Source of the DNA: Uloborus plumipes
Lineage: Eukaryota; Arthropoda; Arachnida; Araneae; Uloboridae
Direction of reading: 5' to 3'
Assembly: GCA_038373865.1 (NCBI GenBank)
Contig: JAXGGA010004494.1
Coordinates: 23,736-87,735, forward strand
DNA length: 64,000 nucleotides
Shown one piece after another: positions 1 through 11,884 of this stretch. The notes under the pieces are model-generated. The model ran no database searches. It worked only from the letters and a program-made list of their open reading frames with translations, and was not told where the DNA came from. How positions within the stretch are numbered: position 1 is the first letter of the stretch; each line of letters begins with the position of its first letter. The position numbers and the translations under genes are program-made.

Positions 1-1635
1 GTTTATTTAATTAACTGCATCGCAATAGTTTTGCAATGCATAGCGTGTAAAATCTAAAGATAAAGCAGAAAATGTAAACATATTTATTCTACAAGAAAGG
101 TTTTCGAGAAAGTAGTTCTCAATTTTGTAAAAGTTGTTGCGAGCTACTATTCTAGTTTTGTTAAGTAGCTATCAATATGCAGCTTAGTGCCAAAAGAAAA
201 GACATGCTAGATTCCCATTTCATCAGGAACTAGTTTGTTCTATACAAATGAAAAGCGGACTCAATGGAATGCGAGAATTTCAGCTGTGTCTACGGAATTT
301 CAAATTGTTGAGAAAAACATGTTTGGATTTTGAAGGAAATTTGATGTTTATTTTAAAAACCCCTACCGATATTTTTATTTTTTTCTACGATTCGAAAAGA
401 AAAGAGCTTTTTAGTACATATCTTTGACTTAAAGTTTTATGTATCCTTTTCTTGCTTATACTATAAAGTACTACATATTGTTTAAAAAAAATCCTTTTTT
501 TGTTACTTGGTAATTGTTTCAATCAGCATCAGTAGAAAAACGAATACCTCTAAATGCTGCTTACAATTTTTTAAAAAACTTTAAGTACAACTCGCAAACT
601 ACACAATTTGCTACTAATCTAACATATTTTTACTGCCCTCTGCAAAGTTACCCATTGTGAAGAGAGCTGGTTTATAGTAAGAGCAAAAAAATCGCATAAC
701 CAAAACATCCAAAAAGAAAATAATAATTTAAAATTTGTTGCAAATTACTTTTTACCCTTCCAACAAAATGGAGTAAAAAGCCCCAAAAAGTACAAAAACC
801 GCAAAACATGTAATTCAGTAATGCTAATAAACAAAAATTCTACTTAATGGAGTTGCTTAAACAGGTATTCTTAACTTTTTTGGCGTCAGGATTTTATTTC
901 GGGAGGGTACATTGACGCATTTCAGGGGTTGTGCCATTGCTCTTAGGGGGAGGGGGCCCTATGTAATATGCATTTATTTTTCTACAATCAAGGATTGCGG
1001 AGATGTTCACTTAAGAATTTCAGATTTTAATAACATAATAACTTTAAAAGGCTCATCCTAAAATGATCGAAGCAAACTAAGGATCCATCTAAGTTGTAAC
1101 TGAAGTCATTTGACATTTTAAAGCCCTATGATGTCAAAATTTAAATCCATCCGAAGCAAAATAAACCTTCCGAGTTGAATAAAGTTTTCTTCTTTTTCTC
1201 AAGTAATTTATTTCAGCCGTTGCACAAAACTTTTGTCAAAACTGCAAGGGGGAGAACAAAACCTCCTATAGTGGCACAGGATATAGTACAACTCTACACC
1301 ATAAAAATTCGAGGGAAAAGAGTCATCTACCATTATAAAACACTCTGTAGCATAGCGTACAGATGGAAAATACATTTTACATCACATTTTTGTGACAACG
1401 ACCTGAAAACTGCAAGGAAGCATGCAGCAATGCATTGTATATGTCACTTGTAAGTATTGTAAAACTATTGTCATTTTGTGATGGGTATGAGAAAGGAGAA
1501 AGCACCAAAGATGAAGTGCATCTAACAATATCATCCTGTGCAATCAAAGTTAATCTGGCGGTTGAAGACGCAATACATGTTACACGGAGACAAAAAGAAT
1601 GTCTAGCGACTACTGTAATAATAACTAATAATATA
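1..1635. other. AT-rich sequence, no supported gene
   Basis: No recognisable gene or repeat family is seen. The part at about 1230-1620 is slightly richer in G+C and keeps two overlapping open frames on the plus strand (92 codons at 1175-1453, 67 codons at 1435-1638). Neither resembles a known family, and the second runs into the MITE at 1638. A short G-rich patch lies at about 940-960. Confidence 0.5.
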
Positions 1636-1637
1636 TA

Positions 1638-1842
1638 ACCCAAGTATCACACTTCGTGTTTTAAAGGTTGTAAAATGGTTATTAACGTTGTAACAACCGC
1701 TTAAAAACGTTTATAAACGTTTAAAGGTTATTTGAGCTACCAGGGTAAGTTTATTGAAAACACGTTTAAAAAAGAATTCAAAATTGTCCATTCCAAACTA
1801 GATGCTGACAGCAGCTATTACACAGTGTGTCAAAGAAAGTGA
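1638..1842 (-). mobile_element. Truncated copy of the CCCAGGTAG-ended MITE
   Basis: This is the reverse complement of the element at 9125-9351, very similar along most of its length. It keeps the end CCCAAGTA...CAC next to a TA, the AAACGTTTATAAACGTTT palindrome and the internal copy of the terminal repeat. It stops inside the second terminal repeat at about 1842, so the far end is missing. It has no coding capacity. TA-flanked inverted ends suggest a non-autonomous Tc1/mariner-type element, but the superfamily is an inference. Confidence 0.75.
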
Positions 1843-2367
1843 AGTAACTGTAACTAGTAATAGCACTGGTTTGTAGAGATTATTAATTGCACATACTCCA
1901 GATACTCCATCCAAAATGCTGTTAAAAATGATGATATCAAAATATGTCAAAAAGTATATTACATTCGAGATGCTTAGAAAAAAACTGATTCATTGAAAAA
2001 TGATTTCTGGGCGATCTATGGAATTTATATGGAAAGAAAAAGATTTAGTGAAATGAGGTTCGAAAAAAATTGCTGGACGTCCGATTACAACAGCCAATAC
2101 TTCTGCTCCAGCAACCTTGATGTCTCTCATTTCTTGTGCATTTCCTGGGGGATGCGTTAGAATGAAAATGTGCGAAAAGTGGGTTCATTTAAACGCATAA
2201 GATGTGTTGATCAGGGCTGGAATAGTACCGGTTTTGCAAAGATCTAGATACCAAAACAGATCTTGATAGCGAAGATTTTTTGCTACAAGCTAAAGAAAAT
2301 CATTTAAAGTTTCCAGTTCTGACAGAGTTAGTCTGAATCTGATGACGCAGATATGTTTCGTTTCATT
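1843..2367. other. Unclassified, slightly GC-richer; possible decayed coding sequence
   Basis: The plus strand keeps short open frames. One near 2235-2333 is acidic (key residues D, L, D, T, K, T, D, L, D, S, E, D) and ends at TGA. Another at about 2060-2199 contains an M-C-E-K-W-V-H string. The minus strand is also open for about 65 codons between about 2000 and 2200. No family is recognised, and these may be transposase debris or chance frames. Confidence 0.25.
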
Positions 2368-2442
2368 GTATATGTTTCATTTTCTAAGCAGACTGGTATT
2401 TGTCTTGCAAATACCAGTCTGCTTAGAAAATGAAACATATAC
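2368..2442. repeat. Perfect 34-bp hairpin
   Basis: The left arm 2368-2401 (starting GTATATGTTTCATTTTCTAA) is the exact reverse complement of 2409-2442. The loop is the 7 bases GTCTTGC. No mismatch is seen over 34 bp. No flanking target duplication is evident, so a local fold-back or template-switch event is likelier than a transposon. Confidence 0.9.
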
Positions 2443-2464
2443 AGACGAAAGGACAAGATAAACT

Positions 2465-2845
2465 ACATATGTGGACAATGAATAGACTGAAATAACGCAA
2501 CAAACTAATTTATTATTGTAGTGTTCAGCCATATGGCCTTCAGAGAGAATGAAGTGACACATCATGTCTAAATGATCTGTTTCAGACTTGAAATCGGGTC
2601 ATTCAGACATGTTGCGGCACGTGTTGAGGCAAATGGTATTCAGTGTTTCCCACATCGTTATCAGCATGTGGTGATAGTAGCAGGACACTACTTGTAGGGT
2701 GTTTAGGCCCAGATTTGTCATGTCAACCGTATGTGTACTGTATTGTCAATCTTTCGCACGGTGAAGGCTACATAGCCCTGCATACAATATATAGTAACAA
2801 ATTAGTGTGTTACGATATTTCAGTGATATTCACTGTCGACAAAGG
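2465..2845. repeat. Diverged inverted duplication
   Basis: Sequence at about 2465-2545 recurs in reverse complement at about 2770-2845. Shared words include AAATTAGT.TGTT, ATTTCAGT and ATTCA.TGTC. Both copies lie in small open frames, one per strand, that share residues N-K-L-V-C and I-S-V. The arms are well diverged, so this is an old inverted repeat around a spacer of about 220 bp. The family is not recognised. Confidence 0.5.
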
Positions 2846-4653
2846 CAATTAACACATTGTCCCTTCGCCTGTATTTGTTCAATTATCCATCTGCATTGGA
2901 ATTTGAAAGAAAAAAATAGTTGCCATGACTTTTGCTCCATCGCTCGTATTTTGATCTTAAATATTGTACAAAAACTGTGTAGTACAAAAAAAATCATTTC
3001 GTGCAATTTGTATGATCATTTAATCATAAGTGCAATCTGGAAAAGGGGGAGATCATGGCGCAGACTGCGCAATTGACATTTTAAAGGGAGTGCGTTTACG
3101 GATTATTTCATTTTGGGGCGCTCTGTAGGATTATAGGGTGCGTCATCGATCTTTGGTTGATAAGCATTCCTGATGTAATGCTTTTTAATTTTGCATGAAA
3201 TAATATTTCTTGTTTAAGTGTAAGGGAGGGTATTTTTAGGGTATTATTTTGGTTTTCAGAGAGAGAATCTGTTGCATCGGGGAGAGAGTGCACCATCGTT
3301 CTTGGGGGATGGATCCTCAACTGACTCCTCCCCCTCCAAGACTAAAGAAGCGTATTTTCCTTTACTCGACACAGATAACATTTACATGATACATAATTTC
3401 AAGACTTTATTAAATATGTAGTGATAAGCATATATGGAGTGGTGCTTAGGATCATTGCCTCAAGATAAATATTTTTCGACTGAATCATATACTGAAAAAT
3501 ATATTATTGTTTTAAACTATAAATATTCAGTAGTTTTGAAATGTTTATGCGGTTTCTAATGCAAGTTATAAATATGTTATATTCTCTTAAAGCAATAGAT
3601 ACTTTTATGGCAAATTTTTGAATATTGAAATAACGTAGAAACTTTTTTTAAAAACCACTGAAATATAAAAGTTGGAAGAGAAAACTACGTTAAATGCTTC
3701 CTTAAAATTTAAGAGAAGAAATGCGCCTGAAAGGTCAGAGAGCCCTTTATTCAAGTTTTCTGGCTTTCATAAATATTCTGATCAGAATTGAGTGGAAGCA
3801 CTATCGAAGAAATGAGGTTAGGAAATATCGGGGGAAGCCATGGAGGTAGGAAACATCAACTACGTGGGATTTTCAGGAATGTCAAAACCTTCTTTTAAAC
3901 TTTCTGAACACAAAGCGACTTACAAATCGAAAAATATATATAGCTACTTCGACAGAAAGGCCATAGCTCTGACATTATCTTTGGCATTGAATTTCTCAAA
4001 TATATTACAGTAACATTACTGTGAATTTTATAAAATACCTTTAAAGCTATTTCCAATGTTATTTCGCGGTGCAAAACAAATAGTTGGGTAAGATAAAATG
4101 TGTTTGCTAACCTATTAGTAGCTTATAATTTTAACTTATCATCAGCCGAAAACATCTTTAGTACACTAAAACAATTGTGTAACTTTACTATGGCAGCATA
4201 GCTACTTCCAATGCAATGGAGTATCGTAACTGATAAACCGGTGTAATGTTACGTATCACTCGTTTATAAGATCACCCTTTTCGTGTAATATACCAAACCA
4301 TAGAGTTAAAAAAATCATACACCTTTTTGAAAAGTAACGAGCAGTTAATTTGAATATATTCTGTCCGTAGCAAAATTTTCCACTGAAAGTCAGTAACCTT
4401 CCTGACATTAACCAAGAATCTCCTTGAATAATTCAGAAACCCTCCAATAAAAGCAAGTTACGTTTTTGGAATGAATAAGTAACTTTCTTAGAAAACTGAG
4501 ATATGTTTCTCGTAGGGGCTTAGCACCATCCTGATTTACCAGGAAAGCTGCTAAAGCATTTTAACAAACGTTAAGTTAATGGAGGATTACAAGCAAGAAA
4601 CGAGATTCCTGCAATTCTAGCAAAGCTAATGTCAAAAGACTGTTTATTGTTCC
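2846..4653. other. AT-rich sequence, nothing recognised
   Basis: Only short random open frames are present. A somewhat G-rich block at about 3110-3350 has runs of GGGG and CCCC and may be repeat debris. No coding, RNA or transposon signal could be supported. Confidence 0.5.
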
Positions 4654-4755
4654 CACACAAAAAAATGAATGTTGCTTTTCAGTATACTACAGCTAATTTT
4701 ACAGTAATAAACTGTAAATTGTTTGCAACTTTTACAGTACAAAATTTTTGCAGTG
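4654..4755 (-). mobile_element. Short CACTG-ended MITE copy
   Basis: This 102-bp sequence reads CACACAAAAAAATGAATG...TTTTTGCAGTG. Its body is the reverse complement of the right end of the elements at 5856 and 60415, with the words TTTACAGTAATAAACTGTAAA and TACAGCTAATTTTACAGT. The middle found in the other copies is missing, so this is an internally deleted copy. Non-coding. Confidence 0.7.
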
Positions 4756-5034
4756 CAGTTTCAGCCAATCTGGAAGCGCCGTTCGGTATCTTTTGAAACT
4801 GGTAGCTAAACAGATTTTTTCACAACGAGAGGTCTGAATTCATGTACTAACATGCAGCAATTTAAAAAAAAATTCCTTAATTTTCCAAAAAAAACATTGT
4901 TGGAAACCTGTTGAATCCCGGAACGCTACCCGGAAATAATCAGTGACTTTTCGGAGGTTTTACAGTGCAAGCTCTTTATATTATAAGAAAACAAGTTAAA
5001 ATTCTTGTTACGGTTCATCCAGAGATGATTGTGT

Positions 5035-5234
5035 AATTGTAACAGTTTTTGACAAACGGTAGGGAGGATGTAATGAAATGTGTGACATCACATCTTTTTT
5101 CAATTACAATGTACTTATGAAAAACCGCCTGACAAGTGACAGGGGACGGGAATGGATAAGGTAATGTGTGACTTTTTGACAAGGGTGGCGCATTGCTAAA
5201 GAGAAGTTTGACATCATTTAAGGACAGCTCCTTA
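5035..5234. repeat. Degenerate interspersed repeat ending in GGACAGC
   Basis: This block contains GTGTGACATCACAT, GTGTGACTTTTTGACAAGG and TTTGACATCATTTAAGGACA, then CTCCTTATGC. The last part also occurs at 29980-30020, with the same order of GTGTGACAT, GGACAGC and CTTATGC. Read in reverse it begins GGAGCTGTCC, like repeats that start GGGGCTGTCCATAAA in many invertebrates. That similarity is recalled, not tested. Confidence 0.45.
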
Positions 5235-5855
5235 TGCGTTTTTGGTCTAGAACTCTTTCACAAAGTTAACGCGTCCAGAGTACAACAACATGATACTATT
5301 CTAAAACAAAATTTAACTTAAACCTCAGAAAGTGGTCTTAAACGGCTGTATATCACACAACAATTATTACACAACTATCGTATTCATTAAATGAAAACAA
5401 AATCGAATCAAGTAGGCTTTGAGCTAAATCAGATGGAAGTCAAAACCCAACTGAAATAAAGCACAAATTTTCACAAAATACGGGGCATAGCTATTGGGTA
5501 CAATGGAGCCTCTTCATCAATGTAAAAAATTCACCACACAAAACAAGAAATCCGTAAGAGAACTCAACTGTCTCACGGCTTTCTTGCTGTGCAGTAGCTT
5601 TTTTGCACTAATAAATACTCTCCAAAGTAGCCTATTAGCTATACGCTGTATTTTCTTTATAATTCGAGCTTTATTTACGTTGGTTTTTAACTTCAATCAC
5701 ATCGAATGTATTATCTTACATTTTAATTCATCCAATCTAACTATAACTAGTGTTTTGCATTAGAAGAAATGTAATTACTTTTTATGAAGCATTTAACTAG
5801 ACAGATTATTGTACTTATAAAATAATTCAGAGAATAAATCAGTAGAAGTTCTATA
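5235..5855. other. AT-rich sequence with an unrecognised 89-codon frame
   Basis: An open frame at 5494-5763 on the plus strand is rich in F, L, I and C with no conserved motif. Its composition follows the AT bias, and I treat it as chance. Nothing else is seen. Confidence 0.4.
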
Positions 5856-6223
5856 CACTGCAAAAAATGAACTGTTGTTTTTACAGTGTACTAGTTACAG
5901 TATACATAATACTGGCAACCCAGGTTCCAATTTAAAACTGTATAATGCAGTTATCAACTGTATAACCAGCAATTTTACAGTTTCTTACTGTAAAGTTCGA
6001 AATTTTACAGTTTATTGCCGTAAAGGTTAGCTGTATTATACTGTAAAAGCAATAGTATAATATTGGCAGCAGAGGTTCCAATTTAACACTGTAAAATGCT
6101 CTATAATAAACTGTAAAATTAGAAATTGTACAGTTTATTACTGTAAAATTAGCTATTTTTACTTTTTATTACTATAAAAGTAGCTGTGTTACACTGTGAA
6201 AACAGCATTCATTTTTTACAGTG
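5856..6223 (+). mobile_element. CACTG-ended MITE, longest copy
   Basis: The ends form an imperfect inverted repeat: CACTGCAAAAAATGAACTGT on the left, and AACAGCATTCATTTTTTACAGTG on the right in part. The left end is preceded by TA. The interior is a string of ACAGTTT.TTACTGTAAA words, and a block containing GGCAGC..AGGTTCCAATTTAA occurs twice, which explains why this copy (368 bp) is longer than the 208-bp copy at 60415. Non-coding; probably a non-autonomous Tc1/mariner-type element, judged by TA flanks in the 60415 copy. Confidence 0.8.
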
Positions 6224-7265
6224 CACTAAACGAAATAAACAGTTTAGTTTATTTTGCTAATTCATTTTATTAAAAAAATAAAATTTTTAATCCTTACTTA
6301 GAATAAGAGTAATACAAAGCCTTTTTTCACGTTTTTGCTTCCAAAAATGTTTTTATTTATTACGCATCAGAAAACTACATATAAATGCAAAAGATATTAG
6401 TTGCGCTGAAAGAAACTCTTCAAATTGGTTCTTAGTGATAAATTATGAAAATGTCTTTGAATAATTTTAAAACATTAAAGCACGAGTTTGAAAAAAAAAT
6501 ATTTTCCAGGCATTTTTGTAACCTTAGGAGAGAGAAAATTTGAAAGAGGTGATTAATCTCCACTCCAATTATCTGAAAGAGAAAACCGTCGTTTTAAAAA
6601 CATATGTAAATCCACATTTTCCAATAACTTTCCTAATTGCGAGCAGCTGTTCCCAGATTTCGTTTATCAGTGCACGTAAAATCCATTTGAACGTTGGCAA
6701 AGCTTAAAATCAATGCTAAAAGTCAAAGATAAAATTTTCGCAGGGGATCATTATGCTCTTTTCTCACGCATTAAAAGTTTAAAATAAAACTACATGCATT
6801 TTTTTCCTTTCTATTTTTTTTACCCTAAGAGTATATGGAAAGGAATATAAATGTTATTATAGTTGTAAAACAACACTCAGTTATCATTTTTAGAATATTA
6901 GAGAACAAAGTATGTTGAGTAATTAGTATGTAATGGTGGATTTCAAATTATAGCAAATTTTCCTCGACAACCAAGCATATTGAGCAAATTACCCGGCGTT
7001 ACCTGGGTCATTTTAATGAAATAAAATAGTTGAGCTTTAAATTAACAATTTATTGCTAATCGTAATCTTTGTTGGAAAATACTCATATTTACACATGTTA
7101 AATTTTATCAATTTGTATGCTTAAAGGCTTATCTCTAATACTCGATATATTCAAAATTAAATAAAAATGGTCATTTTGAGACAAAAAATTTTAATTTTGA
7201 GCTCTTAGAAGTTTTTTTTTTATTTCAAAACTTCGCCAATGTAAATTCTAGTGTATCAAAAAACA
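6224..7265. other. AT-rich sequence, nothing recognised
   Basis: No open frame, inverted repeat or repeat family stands out. Single-strand homopolymer A/T runs are common. Confidence 0.5.
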
Positions 7266-7325
7266 TCTCTGCCAAGTTTGAAGGAAATGCGAGGAAAACT
7301 GGATTTTTATAAGGAACAAACATGC
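7266..7325 (-). repeat. Microsatellite-associated repeat motif (copy 1)
   Basis: In reverse complement this reads TGTTTGTTCCTTATAAAAAT followed by a GTTTTCCTCGCATTTCCTTC-like stretch and CAAACTTGG. The same arrangement occurs at 28826-28890 (plus strand) and 26716-26780 (minus strand). All three lie near (CA)n, (GT)n or (TA)n tracts. Confidence 0.6.
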
Positions 7326-7356
7326 ACAATGCACATTAATATATCTCATATATCAT

Positions 7357-7391
<35 letters not shown>
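7357..7391. repeat. (CA)n(TA)n microsatellite
   Basis: A compound dinucleotide tract ending exactly at the left end of the palindromic element at 7392. The (TA)n was probably the insertion target. Confidence 0.9.
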
Positions 7392-8041
7392 CAGGGTGTC
7401 CACTCCAATCGTGGACCAATAGCTAATTTCTAAACCGTTAGAGATAAGCATATAGTTTATTTAGGAAAAAATCTCCAAATTATGAAAGGAATTTTGGGTC
7501 TATTCAATGTTTTTCAAAAAATCAAATTTTGAAAGAGTTACGAAATTTAAATTTTTATACAGCCCCCCAGTCCTATCAATCATATTTAGTAAAACATTCT
7601 TGACACTGCAACGTTTAACAGTAAAAAAAATCACTCTTCTACCACAAAAATTGACCGAGTTATGACGTTTTGAAAAATCAAGATTTTGCATGATTTCGCA
7701 TGACGTCCTCGAGCGATCGCTCGATGACGTCATGCAAATCATGCAAAATCTTGATTTTTCAAAACGTCATAACTCGGTCAATTTTTGTGGTAGAAGAGTG
7801 ATTTTTTTTTAGTTTTAAACGTTACAGTGTCAAGAATGTTTTACTAAATATGATTGATAGGACTGGGGGGCTGTATAAAAATTTAAATTTCGTAACTCTT
7901 TCAAAATTTGATTTTTTGAAAAACATTGAATAGACCCAAAATTCCTTTCATAATTTGGAGATTTTTTCCTAAATAAACTATATGCTTATCTCTAACGGTT
8001 TAAAAATTAGCTATTGGTCCACGATTAGAGTGGACACCCTG
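7392..8041. mobile_element. 650-bp full-length palindromic (fold-back) element, copy 1
   Basis: It starts CAGGGTGTCCACTCCAATCG and ends with the near-exact reverse complement. The two arms of about 320 bp match along their whole length and meet at GAGCGATCGCTC. TA lies on both sides, within (TA)n. Two sister copies are at 29093 and 57814. It has no plausible coding capacity; the small open frames are arm artefacts. It looks like a non-autonomous DNA transposon with TA targets, probably Tc1/mariner-like (inference). In this copy the centre is itself nearly symmetric (GCATGACGTC on both sides), unlike the other two. Confidence 0.9.
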
Positions 8042-8099
<58 letters not shown>

Positions 8100-8109
8100 T
8101 ATATATATA
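8042..8109. repeat. (TA)n microsatellite
   Basis: A TA tract with two AAATA interruptions, continuing the tract left of the palindromic element. Confidence 0.9.
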
Positions 8110-9124
8110 CATACATACCTTTCTATATATAGACACATAATTTTTAACTCTGCTTAGTTGAGTAAATGCTTTGTACTATAGTAAAGAAAGCCATAAAAAG
8201 CATTAATTAAAATCGATGCAATAAAAGGCGGACTTGTTTTGTTACATTCAACAAAATGTAATTGTATGTTTAGAAATTATGAAAAAATAAACTTTCACTC
8301 TATTGTATTTTTCGTTTTTCCCGATCAACAAAATTTACAAGGACTACAATTTTCTATGCTTCGATTCCAAGAAAAATAGTTTCCAAATTAGATTTTATGA
8401 TTGGCTTCTTCAATTCAAAATAATTTCTTCGTTACTTACTAATTTCTATTAATATTACTGGCTGTGTATAGCATGGGTCGTTTTTCACTTCCTTTAAAAA
8501 TAGAAAACGCTTGTGGTGGGAAAAGTTATGTATTGGTATTGGTATTAAATGTTTTCAGAAAAAAATGTTTTGAAATCAAAATATATTAATATGTCCTGCA
8601 AAGCACTTGAAGTTTCGACAAATATGTAAAAAATAGCATTTTAATTTTAATTTTAAAAATTGTTATACATGATATTCTTAAATTGCTTCTAACTAGTAAC
8701 ACAGATTTAAAAAAAAAAAAACAAGATGTGTTGCAAAAATGAAACAAAAAACTGATAAAAATGATACAAAACCTACATTGTTGCGATTCTGCACCAATGT
8801 AGATTCTGATCATTTCTAAAATGTAGTATATAATAGTATAGCAATTAAATTCCAACTAAATAAGAAACGACGAATAAAATTCAACCACATAAAAATTACT
8901 CGTATAGTAAAAAACATAACAAATGTCAGTAACTTAAAATTATGAAATAAATTGCAAAGCATTCTAGTGAAACGGCAGAACTTTCAACAAAATAAATTGA
9001 AACTATTAAATAAATCGTTATCATATTATGAAATAATAAAAATTGTAATAGAATATTTCGAAGTGTTTTGAAAGTGGCAAAAACTTTATAATTTTCTGAT
9101 TTTGCCCCAGCAATTTTAACTCTA
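8110..9124. other. AT-rich sequence, nothing recognised
   Basis: Two minus-strand frames of 89 and 78 codons (8586-8855, 8926-9162) are low-complexity F/I/Y-rich translations, and the second crosses into the adjacent MITE. No gene is supported. Confidence 0.5.
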
Positions 9125-9351
9125 CCCAGGTAGCACAAATAACCTTTCACTTTCTTTGACACACTGTGTAATAGCTGCTGTCAGCATCTAGTTTGGAATG
9201 GACAATTTTGAATTCTTTTTTAAACGTGTTTTCAATAAAGTTACCCAGGTAGCTCAAATAACCTTTAAACGTTTTATAAACGTTTTTAGTTGGTTGTTAC
9301 AACGTTAATAACCATTTTACAACCTTTAAAAAACGAAGTGTGCTACTTGGG
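9125..9351 (+). mobile_element. CCCAGGTAG-ended MITE with a duplicated left end
   Basis: An inner unit 9244-9351 has ends CCCAGGTAGCTCAAATAACC and GTGCTACTTGGG, flanked by TA at 9242-9243 and 9352-9353. A second copy of the same left end (CCCAGGTAGCACAAATAACC) begins at 9125 after TA, joined by about 100 bp shared with the copy at 1638. It is therefore a telescoped element that keeps two left ends. Non-coding; TA flanks suggest Tc1/mariner-type mobilisation. Confidence 0.8.
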
Positions 9352-11726
9352 TAATAATATAATTTGTAACTGAGGTGACCAATATGATTGCACCATTTAA
9401 ATATTGATTTGTTTTTTTTTTAAGGCTTAAAAAACATATTTTAGCTGGTTTCATTAACTGCTATTGATGAACTAGAAAATATCATATAATTAAACATAAA
9501 TAAATGTGAACCGAGTTTTAAATTTTGACATTGAATAGCTACTGGTTTTCTCGCCAGCAAAAGTCTTGAGTCAACCATTAAAAATTTATCAAAATCATGT
9601 CTGTCTTATACATTCCATATGTAAAACGGAGCACTTTAAATGAATTCTTAAGAAATACCTTCATTTCATTTTATTTATTAATTTATTTAGTTCAATTTCT
9701 TCTAATGTATGAGAAAAAAATAATTAAGAGCCGAAATGTCCTTTGAAATCAATTTTCTTCCGTAATATCTCACAGAAGAAATAATAATTGTTCTGCTGCT
9801 TTGCTACCCTGTGGAATCAAATTTCAGCAACATTTTAAATTAAAAAATATCTTGTTTTGGGTAAAGTAAGCCTCCGAGCTGTACCTTAAGCCTTGATGAC
9901 TAAAATAGACTAATCCGAATGAAGAAATGTATGTTTTTGGCCAAAGTGTTATGTAATATAATATTTTCTTACTTCCCAATTCGAATGCTTTACTTAAATA
10001 CTCATGAGCAGAAATTTTTGCAAGCAGTTTAAATTTATATAATTGAAAACATCTTGTTTTATTTTTATTACAAAAGCCTTAAGGCTATGTAACGTAAAAC
10101 TGAAAAATAGATTTTATAAAATTCACTATAAAATAATGCTTAAGATGTTCACACGTTTCGTTTGAAAAATGGTAATATTCTGTTATTTTGTTAAATTTAA
10201 ACTACATTAGATAACAAGTTTTAAAGGAACTACATTAATAAATCCTAAGGATCTATCATTTTTATATAATTGACATTGAATTAAGTTCAATACATTAGAA
10301 AACACATTTTGCTGTCTCAGAATTACATTCGCAAAAAAACACATTTGAAACAGTAATCTCCAACCTATTTCAAAATTTTGAATACATAAAACAAAAAAAA
10401 GGGAATGCATCTACAGTAGGTTTAGCTGATGATTATGCTTGTACGTGCGTGACGAATTAATATTGAAAACTTCAGAATTTTCTGAGTAGTTTAAAACTCT
10501 AAATTAAAACAAAATAATGGACTATGCATCTAATGACTTTAAATTCAAGACATTAAGAAAAACATTAATTTTCCAGCGAGACACATTTTGAGTTCACATT
10601 TGCTTTTAAACTCTTCTAAGTGAAATTCAACACAGCTTTAAACAAAAATTTTCTACGGAATATTAGTTAAAGAAACATGCAGAAATAGTTTTCGTAAATT
10701 TTCTTAAATTGCGCTCATAGTAATTTTGCTCCTCATACGACACCAAGTCTACCATTAGTTATTAAACTTTAACATTTCATGCATGCAACATTATAAAGTA
10801 CCAGCAACAACTTATTTTAAAACCTGACGGGAAACTTTACAACACCAAATACTTTATTTACTACACTTTTGCAAAAATCATCCACATTTTTGCTCCCAAA
10901 AACCAATTTTCAGCAAGAAACACGGTTCATAAAATATGTAAATCGCCATTCAATTTTTTTTCCTAAATTTATGAATATGTTTTATAACATGAAGTAATTT
11001 TAAAGAAGATAGACTTCCTCTTTAAAAAAAGGATTTCGCAATGCCATTAAATTAGTATTTATGTTTTAGCATCCTAAGTCAATGATGCATTTGCGCGGCT
11101 GGAATAAACAGTTAATGGCTTACACCATCCTAGATCATTATGTTTCTAGTAAACAACTATAATTACAAGACTGATTTGTAGTTTTGCCAGTAAATTACTC
11201 GAATAAGAGCGACCTTAAAGAGCTATATATTGTAGATTTTCTTGGTATTTATATTATTTTCAAGACCATTATCTTTGGATAGAGGCGAATTTTTCCTTTA
11301 ATTCTTCTATGAAGCCGTTAAATTCATGTTTTCATATTATACGTACATTTTGTGGTTCTTATACTTCATTCTAGATTTTTTTCTAATTTTGATAATAATG
11401 TTAGGAAAAGTAAGTTACATGTTGTACCTGGTTTTCAAGTATATATTTTACGCTCGAGAAATAAGTAAAGTTAACGCTGCAAATTTCACGTGAAGTAAAA
11501 TTATTTGCGTGAAAGATAATTATTGCTTTACTGTAGTTTTTATTCCGAGTTCCAAAATCAACTTTTTTGGTAATTTCTTTTATTTAAGTTTTAGTTCAAT
11601 GTAAGGGGCACAACATAAATAATTTACTATTGTAGATTTCACTAGTGTATTTATTTCGGTAATCAGTTTAAATAATAAGGGAGAATCGGAAGAAATGGGT
11701 GGTATTTTACTTTACTCTTAGGCAGG
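9352..11726. other. AT-rich sequence, nothing recognised
   Basis: No coding sequence or repeat family could be supported over this 2.4 kb. A frame of 67 codons on the minus strand at 10207-10410 has no motif. Confidence 0.5.
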
Positions 11727-11884
11727 AATTCAAGTGAAATATGGACGATTGCAACTCACCAATACAATCGCAAATTCCCAAATTTGTGGATTCAAGTGAA
11801 ACGAATTCACTTGAATTCGACTTACAGTAGCGATTGCAATATGCGATCGCCTCGAAGCGATTGCAATGGTGTTTCACTTGAATT
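11727..11884. mobile_element. Small inverted-repeat element built from two repeated words
   Basis: The outer ends AATTCAAGTGAAA (11727) and TTTCACTTGAATT (11872) are inverted. The same word occurs twice more inside as a close inverted pair (11790-11800 and 11806-11816). A second word, CGATTGCAA, occurs at about 11745, 11831 and 11859, with a variant on the other strand near 11764. The outer arms therefore pair as [word 1 - word 2] with [word 2 - word 1]. Non-coding, about 158 bp; no target duplication was identified. Confidence 0.6.

Noticed and set aside
1175..1638. Two overlapping plus-strand frames that could be exons
   Set aside because: No splice-site pair, motif or homology is visible, and the second frame ends at a MITE. 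Kept only as a note in the spacer entry.
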